The position numbers and the translations under genes were made by a program. The notes beneath the pieces were generated by a model that saw only the letters and a list, made by a program, of their open reading frames with translations, was not told the DNA's origin and did not search any database. A DNA stretch of 64,000 nt from Salipiger sp. H15. GTDB taxonomy: Bacteria; Pseudomonadota; Alphaproteobacteria; Rhodobacterales; Rhodobacteraceae. The stretch lies in NCBI RefSeq assembly GCF_040409955.1, contig NZ_CP123389.1:167957-231956 (forward strand), given 5' to 3'. Shown here piece by piece: positions 58,930-64,000 of this stretch; the stretch's first letter is position 1; every line of letters begins with the position of its first letter.

Positions 58930-59421
58930 TCAGGACTCCTTGCCGCTGAGGTCGCGGACCAGGTCCCGCGCGAGGTAGAGAACGAAGCAGAACGCCGCGA
59001 AGAGCAGGCTGGCCTGGCTGACCCACATGGGCAGCGAGAAGACCGGCGTGCTCTGGCCGCGCTCGACGCCCCAGGAGACGAGGCTCCAGGCCCAGGCGGT
59101 GAAGAAGATCGCCAGCACGAGCGAGATGAAGGTGGTCACGGTGCCGATGATCCGCAGCTTGCGCGGGTCGCTCACCATGACCGACATGAAGTCCGCCGCG
59201 AGGTGCGAGCGCTCGCGCGAGGCGAGCACCGCGCCGCACATGTAGAACCACATCACGCTGAAGAGGACGATCTCCTCGAGCCCGAACACCGGGTGCTCGA
59301 GCGCCGAGCGAAAGAAGATGCCGACCACCAGCATCACCGCGACGGCGAGCCCGGTGAGCACGACGACGGCCTTCAGCACGAAACCGAGAAGCTGATCGAG
59401 ACGGGAAAGAAGGGGCACCAT
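58930..59421 (-). CDS. TRAP transporter small permease (DctQ)
   Basis: 163 residues with four membrane segments and the DctQ motif GLEEIVLFSVMWFYMCGAVLASRERSHLAADF. The ATG was chosen for the GGAG six bases upstream; it begins MVPLLSRLDQLLGF. It anchors the large subunit and contacts the binding protein. Confidence 0.92.
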   Translation of the reverse strand: MVPLLSRLDQLLGFVLKAVVVLTGLAVAVMLVVGIFFRSALEHPVFGLEEIVLFSVMWFYMCGAVLASRERSHLAADFMSVMVSDPRKLRIIGTVTTFISLVLAIFFTAWAWSLVSWGVERGQSTPVFSLPMWVSQASLLFAAFCFVLYLARDLVRDLSGKES

Positions 59422-59486
59422 GATCTCCGGATCCTTGAGTTGGGGAGGGAGCGGGCGCAGGGCGTGCCTGCGCCCGGACGGCGGCC

Positions 59487-60491
59487 TTACTCGGGGCTCG
59501 AGGCGTTGGCGCGAACCTTGTCCATGATCTCGCTGCCGACCACGTCCTCGATCTGCGGCCAGACCTCGGCGCGGACCCGTTCGACCCAGGCGCCCTTCTG
59601 CTCGGGGGTCGGCACGATGTATTCCATGCCGCGCTCCTGCGCTGTCCTGATCCACTTCTCGTCCTCGGCGCGGGCGGCCTGGAACTGCGCCGAGATCACC
59701 TCGCCGGCGGCCTCGGTCAGGATGCCCTGGTCCTCCGCGTCGAGCGCGCTCCAGCTGCCCTCGTTCATCAGCAGGTAGAAGGTCGAGAAGTTGTGCGAGG
59801 ACTGCACGAAGTAGTCGAGCTGGTCGCCGAAATACTCGACGTCCCAGTAGATGACGTTCGAGCTGTCGCCGTCGACGACGCCGGTCTGGATCGAGGTGTA
59901 GACCTCGGACCAGTCGATCGGCACGGCCTGGAAACCCATGGCCTGGACGGTCTGCGGCAGCGGGAAGATCGGCTGCGAGCGCACCTTCATGCCCTGCGCC
60001 TCCTCGAAGGAGGTGGCAGCGGCGCCCTTGGTGGCGATCCCGCCGAAGCCCTCGGGGAAGGGGCCGAAGTAGTGCAGGCCCATGTCCTTGTAGATCGGCT
60101 GCACGACATCGCTGATCCAGCCACCCTCTGAATAGCTCTCGATGGCGTCGTCCCAGCCCATCACGAGGTAGGGCGTGAACATCACCGACATGCGCTGGTC
60201 GTAGGAGGTCTGCGGCCAGGTGATCATCATGTCGACATTGCCGCGCACGAACTGGTCGAAGAGCTCCTGCTGGCCGCCGAGTTCGCCCTGGAAGAAGACA
60301 TCGACGCGGATGCGGCCGTCGGATTTCTCGCCGATCTTCTCGGCCCAGGCGGTCATGGCCTTGCCCACCGGGCTCTCGCGGTCGCCGGCCTCGCTGGTCA
60401 ACACGAGGCGGTGCTCACCCCCGGCAAAGACGGCACTGCCGAGCGACGCGAGAATTGCGATGGCCGCGGTGGATGCGAATATTTGTTTCAT
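59487..60491 (-). CDS. TRAP transporter solute-binding protein (DctP type)
   Basis: 334 residues. A signal peptide (MKQIFASTAAIAILASLGSAVFAGGEH, cleavage near AVFA) is followed by the DctP body. The conserved substrate-carboxylate region is recognisable around GMKVRSQPIFPLPQTVQAMGFQAVPIDWSEVYTSIQTGVVDG. It is the first gene of the minus-strand operon that ends in the LysR regulator. The ligand is unknown; the catabolic genes suggest an amino acid or an amine derivative. The start was taken at the ATG beginning the signal peptide. Confidence 0.94.
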   Translation of the reverse strand: MKQIFASTAAIAILASLGSAVFAGGEHRLVLTSEAGDRESPVGKAMTAWAEKIGEKSDGRIRVDVFFQGELGGQQELFDQFVRGNVDMMITWPQTSYDQRMSVMFTPYLVMGWDDAIESYSEGGWISDVVQPIYKDMGLHYFGPFPEGFGGIATKGAAATSFEEAQGMKVRSQPIFPLPQTVQAMGFQAVPIDWSEVYTSIQTGVVDGDSSNVIYWDVEYFGDQLDYFVQSSHNFSTFYLLMNEGSWSALDAEDQGILTEAAGEVISAQFQAARAEDEKWIRTAQERGMEYIVPTPEQKGAWVERVRAEVWPQIEDVVGSEIMDKVRANASSPE

Positions 60492-60585
60492 GAAGGCCCC
60501 TGCTGGCGAAATTATGGTTCTTTGCGTGGCGATGATGTCGCGGCAGAGGGGCCTTCGTCGCAAACGACAATTTCGGCGGGCAGGA

Positions 60586-60603
60586 CATAAGCTGAAGCTT
60601 ATG
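60586..60603. promoter_or_regulatory. perfect palindrome upstream of the TRAP/amine operon
   Basis: CATAAGCT and AGCTTATG form perfect 8-base arms with a 2-base centre, 95 bases before the dctP-like ATG. Position and symmetry fit an operator, possibly for the LysR protein of the operon. Confidence 0.5.
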
Positions 60604-60950
60604 GTGTCATAAAAGTGCAATGGCGCAGGCGGTTAGGCTACAGCGGGCCGATTGCGCTGTTTCAGAGATTCAGGCTGGAAGTTCTGGCGCGGCTTTGCTG
60701 GGGACACGCAGGAGGGCGTGGGGCCGGTGTCGGCCTCGACCAGTTCCTTCGGTCCTTGCGGTGGAGCCAGAGGCATTCCGTCTGGTCCGAGTGAAGCTCC
60801 GGTGTGTTCAAACCCGCGCCTTGGACCTCGAACCGAACGATTTCGGTTCCACACGTGCTGCGCCTTATGAAAGGTTGAGACCTCTCAAGTGCGCTGCTGC
60901 GGGCGGTTGAAGTAAAAACCCTGCCACGGAGTCGTGTGAGCTGACCCCAG
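60604..60950. other. gap before the insertion-sequence cluster
   Basis: About 350 bases with short overlapping open frames on both strands and no recognisable protein. It looks like remnant or non-coding DNA flanking the first IS3 fragment. Confidence 0.4.
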
Positions 60951-61191
60951 CGAGTGGTCCGGGTTAAATGCTTCCGGCACCGGTAGATCGTGTGCTGCGA
61001 TATCCCGATCTGGCGCACTGCATCGGCCATCGAAGGGCTCTGGCCAAGCAGCATCTCGACCTTACGTAACTTGGGGACAGTGTCTTCCACCTTCTCTCGC
61101 TATCCAGCCATTCCGTATTCGTCAAATTCACCATAATCCTACCGGACTTCGCGCATTGTCGGTGGACCAGTTCAAAGGGGCTGACTCCCGA
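60951..61191 (-). mobile_element. internally deleted IS3-family remnant
   Basis: A 42-residue fragment of an IS3-family OrfA (VPKLRKVEMLLGQSPSMADAVRQIGISQHTIYRCRK, at 60965-61090, with a GTG start) ends abruptly in unrelated sequence. Flanking it are imperfect inverted ends (GAGCTGACCCC near 60951 and GGGGCTGACTC near 61178), suggesting an internally deleted, MITE-like copy. The boundaries are approximate. Confidence 0.5.
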
Positions 61192-61344
61192 GTCTTGTGC
61201 GTCTGTGCAACGCTGGACATGGAACTTCGGCCAAATATTTCACATAATTTCCCTTATCCGTCTACCACCTGTGTAACGGTGCGCGCTACCATCAAGTGCG
61301 ACTCCTATTAAAAACAGATAGTTATCTATTGGAGTAAGACTGCC

Positions 61345-61440
61345 ATGGGAGCGGTTTACGCGCAACTCAGTGCTAAGGAACGTGTCCAGATCGAACTCTG
61401 GTAACTGGCAAAGGTCCCTGTCCGGCAGATGGCGCGCGTA
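61345..61440 (+). pseudogene. IS30-family transposase, N-terminal fragment with a stop codon
   Basis: MGAVYAQLSAKERVQIELW is followed by an in-frame TAA, then QLAKVPVRQMARV, which matches the N-terminal helix-turn-helix region of IS30 transposases. A good ribosome-binding site (GGAG) precedes the ATG. The rest of the gene is missing and unrelated sequence follows. Confidence 0.6.
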
Positions 61441-61550
61441 CCGACAGACTGGAGGCGTGCTGCCTCTTCGGGACAAGCCCGGAGTAAGCAGCACGCTACG
61501 TTTCTCCGTCGTAGTGACCTGCTCCCCATAGAGTCCGTGCTTATGAGTAG

Positions 61551-62434
61551 CCCTGTTCAGGGTTTGGTCCTCTACTGACCGTTGGTGATACTCCCACGGA
61601 GTGAGCCCGTCGAGGCTCGTGTGGGGGCGGTGGTGGTTGTAGTCGTCGCGCCACGCCTCGATCAGGATCGTCCATCGAGACGCCATCGGTCCGAGCCCGA
61701 TGGGCGATGGCATGGCGCAGATTGGCGAACAGGTGCTCATTGAGGCATTCGTCACGCAGCCGTCCATTGAAGCTCTCGACGAAGCCGTTCTGCATCGGTT
61801 TTCCCGGAGCGTTGTAGTGCCATTCGACCCGGCGCTCCTCCTGCCATTTGAGGATGGCGTTCGAGGTCAGCTCCGTGCCGCTCGCCATTGTCCTCGGACC
61901 AATGGCGGACAAGGCTCGCTCACTGACCACCATGCATGGATAGCCTCGCACCCGAGCGATGCTGTCGAGCTCACGCCCAACGCGCTGCCCTGACAGCGAG
62001 GTGTCCACGACCGCGGCCAGGCATTCCCGGCTGAAGTCGTCGATGACGCAGAGCACCCGGAAGCGGCGACCATCGAGCAGGCTGTCTGACACGAAGTCCA
62101 GCGACCAGCGCTGGTTCGGCCCCTGCGGGATCGCCATGGGCGCCCTGGTCCCCAGGGCCCGCTTGCGACCGCCCCGTTTACGGACTGTTAAGCCTTCTTC
62201 TCGGTAGATGCGGTAGAGCTTCTTCCAGTTCACCTTCCAGCCTTCGCGGCCAAGAAGCAGGTGCAGCCTTCGATAGCCGAAGCGACGCCGTTCGCTGGAC
62301 AGCTCGTTCAGCCTCTCTCGCAGCTCGGTGTCCGCAGGTCTGGTTGATCGTCGTCTGTAGATACGCGGATCGATCCCGGCCAGGGCAGCGGCCCGTCGCT
62401 GGCTATAGCTCTTCTCTGTCATGGCCCAGTCCAC
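61551..62434 (-). pseudogene. IS3-family transposase OrfB, frameshifted
   Basis: The integrase core is recognisable: [42 protein letters not shown] (first Asp), then [42 protein letters not shown] with the DDE Glu. After LFANLRHA an extra block of about 37-43 bases (61666-61708) shifts the frame and the end [28 protein letters not shown] continues in another frame. The second catalytic Asp region reads SGTEL, so it is also degraded there. Confidence 0.75.
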
Positions 62435-62768
62435 GGCTTTCCGCCTCGCACCGGGCTTCAGAAGTTTTTTCCCAGCATCTCCTTGCGCGTGGCGACATCG
62501 AGCATCTGCTCCGCCAGCGTTGTTCGGGGCAAACGCCCCACTGGGGCCTTTGCTGATCCCTCCAACTCTTCAGCTTCGCGTTCTCGGCCTCAAGCGCCTT
62601 CAGCCGTTTGGCCTCCGACACTTCCATGCCCCCATACTTCGAGCGCCACTTGTAGAACGTGCCATCGCTGACGCCGTGCTTCCGGCAGAGCTCCTTGGCG
62701 CCTATCCCGGCTTGGTGCTCCTTCAGGATGCCAATGATCTGCTCTTTTCTGAAACGGCTTTTCCGCAT
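62403..62768 (-). pseudogene. IS3-family transposase OrfA, disrupted by a small insertion
   Basis: RKSRFRKEQIIGILKEHQAG and KELCRKHGVSDGTFYKWRSKYGGM are typical of OrfA. After ENAKLK an extra stretch of about 44-50 bases (62518-62567) containing GGGGC/GCCCC hairpins shifts the frame. The expected ending [19 protein letters not shown] is still readable in the other frame. The protein therefore could not support normal OrfAB frameshifting. Confidence 0.7.
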
Positions 62769-62833
62769 CGTCTGTCTCCTCGTTTCGAGAACAGGCTAAC
62801 CTCAAACCGCGGACTTTTCAGGGGAGCAGGTCA

Positions 62834-63457
62834 ACCTTTATTCCCTCGTATTTAAAAGCTTCTCTGAACCAATCGGCGTCACAGCCGCTGTCGGCCAGAA
62901 GCCAACCCGCCTGCGGTAGGCCGATCAGCGGCGCGGCCGCGCCGGTGTAATCACTCACCGGACCGGCCAACATGTAGAACCCGGTTGTCCCTCCCTTGTC
63001 GTCGGTGAAGCCATGCAAATTGGTGTTCATACCGACTTTTGTCCGGCCGATCTGGCGTCCACGCCCCAGATTTCACCCGCAGGCTCGATGCCGTCCGGTG
63101 TGACTATAGATAGGTCGCCTCCATCATGATCGTCTTGTGCTCGACGCTCGCGGCGGCCAGGCCGGTTTTGATCCGGGCGAGCCCCCGTTGTCGCTCCAAC
63201 GTTCCAGCGGTAATTAAGGGTCTTTGCCGGGCAGTATTCGTTCGGCGCATCACACCACCGCAACCCATTGCGATTGATAAAGACTATGCCGCTGAGGACA
63301 CGACGATCATCGACACAGGGTTTGCCATGGCTCTTGGGAAAGAACGGCTTCAGGCGCGCCATCTGGGCATCGGTCAGCCAGAAAAGATTGCTCATCGATC
63401 AGGTCTCCTTGCGGAACCTGAATCACGTCAAAATTTCGAAATCAATGGGTGTGGAGC
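62834..63457 (-). mobile_element. IS5-family transposase remnant
   Basis: The N-terminus MSNLFWLTDAQMARLKPFFPKSHGKP and RVLSGIVFINRNGLRWCDAP is clear from 63395 leftwards. The middle is frameshifted (KTIMMEATYL followed by a stop, then SHRTASSLRV). A C-terminal part (MNTNLHGFTD, GPVSDYTGAAAPL, LADSGCDADWFREAF) ends at 62830, where the IS3 element begins. The end of the element lies near GTGTGGAGCC at about 63457. It is not functional. Confidence 0.7.
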
Positions 63458-63530
63458 CTAGATTTTGTTACGGCTATATGCTATTTATGCGTATCTTAAT
63501 TTTCCTTACTCTTAGATAAGGGCGAATATT

Positions 63531-63779
63531 ATGAGGACGAAATATTCCCTAGTTCTTTATGTCGCCAGCATTTATTTTGGCCTTGCTCTTCAATCTGCTG
63601 CGAAATCGCCTGGAGCTTCATGTTTCGGTCACGGCAGGGGTGTACCCCACTTCTGCGCCACCGTTCCTGAAGTCGGTGCGGAAGGAGCGTTGATCGCAGT
63701 TGCCTTTGTGATTGGTGCGCTCGCCATCATAGTCGCGAACCGGCGTCGCAGGCTCTCTGACCAAAACCTAGATCAGTAG
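63531..63779 (+). CDS. small VPEID-CTERM-like secreted protein
   Basis: 82 residues: an N-terminal signal peptide (SLVLYVASIYFGLALQSAAKS), a short Cys-containing middle, then the tripartite sorting tail of a short motif (VPEVGAEG), a hydrophobic helix (ALIAVAFVIGALAIIVA) and a basic cluster (NRRRR). This matches the VPEID-CTERM class of exosortase substrates found in Rhodobacterales. Cleavage near the VPEVG motif and envelope anchoring are expected by analogy. Codon and base use is clearly less GC-rich than in the rest of the window. The neighbouring downstream frame looks like its exosortase. Confidence 0.6.
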   Translation: MRTKYSLVLYVASIYFGLALQSAAKSPGASCFGHGRGVPHFCATVPEVGAEGALIAVAFVIGALAIIVANRRRRLSDQNLDQ

Positions 63780-63825
63780 AAGACTAGGTGCGTAGGTCTC
63801 AAGCTGCGCAACATTGTCGTTTTCC

Positions 63826-64000
63826 ATGATGCTTAGGCTTTTCGCGGTGCCTGGAGCCTTGGTGGTAGAGTATCTCCTGCTCTTCCTGACCTTAGCCCAT
63901 TTTCACGACGGGGATGTGATCGCATCCCTGCCACCTGTGGTTCGGACGGTACTTTCGCTGTCCCCTGCCCTTGTTGGCGTTCTGATAGCCTCTACATGCT
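63826..64000 (+). CDS. N-terminal part of a probable exosortase (VPEID-CTERM system), cut by the window edge
   Basis: 58 residues are visible, beginning MMLRLFAVPGALVVEYLLLFLTLAHF and continuing through VVRTVLSLSPALVGVLIAST, with two hydrophobic segments. A TTG 12 bases upstream is an alternative start. The pattern and the position right after a VPEID-CTERM-like gene suggest exosortase E/protease, whose catalytic Cys, Arg and His would lie beyond the window. The assignment rests mainly on context. Confidence 0.45.
   Translation, partial: MMLRLFAVPGALVVEYLLLFLTLAHFHDGDVIASLPPVVRTVLSLSPALVGVLIASTC

Larger units (their letters stand above)
61515..62833 (-). mobile_element. IS3-family insertion sequence with both ends but broken genes
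   Basis: Terminal inverted repeats are visible: TGACCTGCTCCCC at 61515 and its complement GGGGAGCAGGTCA ending at 62833, giving 1319 bases. Inside lie OrfA and OrfB in minus orientation, each interrupted by a short extra block of about 40 bases. The three bases flanking the two ends differ, so no target duplication is seen. Its right end abuts the IS5-family remnant, as if it had inserted into that element. Confidence 0.75.

Noticed and set aside
53737..60491. Hydroxyproline catabolic operon
   Set aside because: The DapA-like enzyme, oxidase and dehydrogenase would fit, but no hydroxyproline epimerase is present and the dehydrogenase resembles PuuC, so the pathway is left open.
60620..60910. 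Short plus- and minus-strand frames between the TRAP operon and the IS cluster
   Set aside because: No ribosome-binding site, no homology pattern and overlapping frames on both strands; likely IS flank.

Overview
The window is high-GC DNA whose gene content points to a marine or soil alphaproteobacterium of the Rhodobacteraceae (Roseobacter group or a relative such as Salipiger or Thioclava). The clues are many TRAP transporters (one TAXI type, one DctPQM type), DctBD-type two-component systems, several sigma-54 elements and a VPEID-CTERM/exosortase pair at the right edge. This assignment is an inference from gene families; no rRNA or tRNA gene was seen.

Layout. (1) 1-5.6 kb, minus strand: a translationally coupled TAXI-TRAP transporter, DUF1850 protein, DctB-like kinase and the start of a DctD-like regulator that runs off the left edge. 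(2) 6.0-10.1 kb: an AraC regulator convergent with a TonB-dependent siderophore receptor, then a broken siderophore-binding protein gene. (3) 10.3-12.6 kb: a CorC/HlyC-type protein and a TerC-type protein. (4) 13.2-17.7 kb: dctA divergent from dctBD; this DctD has lost the GAFTGA loop. (5) 17.7-25.2 kb: a minus-strand catabolic operon (GntR, MalY/PatB-like lyase, SDR, DapA-like, cyclic amidohydrolase, racemase). Its upstream end is scrambled: truncated racemase, rearranged dual-ATPase ABC gene, 5'-truncated sulfurtransferase. (6) 25.4-32.4 kb, plus strand: a peptide/opine-type ABC transporter without its own ATPase gene, coupled to a binding-protein-like protein lacking a signal peptide, a VOC protein and an unusual P-loop NTPase-FGE/sulfatase-modifying-factor fusion.

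(7) 32.8-48.7 kb, minus strand: a complete propane/acetone-type soluble diiron monooxygenase locus. It holds mimABCD, an amidohydrolase, a MIP18/DUF59 protein, a GroEL-like chaperonin, a zinc alcohol dehydrogenase, katG, an unknown protein, an AcoR/MimR-type sigma-54 activator and a dedicated rpoN paralogue. Upstream of mimA are a well-matched -24/-12 box, an IHF-like site and a large inverted repeat, so the locus seems to encode its own regulatory circuit. The enzyme would oxidise a short alkane or ketone, the dehydrogenase would take the alcohol on, the chaperonin would fold the hydroxylase, and the catalase-peroxidase would remove peroxide from uncoupled turnover. (8) 48.8-52.6 kb: a small cassette of unrecognised genes (322-aa protein, 59-aa protein, WD40-like propeller, 97-aa helical protein, GNAT-like protein) beside rpoN.

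(9) 52.7-60.5 kb, minus strand: a TRAP transporter (DctPQM) with DapA-like lyase, PuuC-like aldehyde dehydrogenase, PuuB-like FAD oxidase and a LysR regulator, probably for an amino compound. (10) 60.9-63.5 kb: decayed insertion sequences of IS3, IS30 and IS5 families. (11) 63.5-64 kb: lower-GC DNA with a small VPEID-CTERM-like surface protein and the start of what looks like its exosortase, cut by the window edge.
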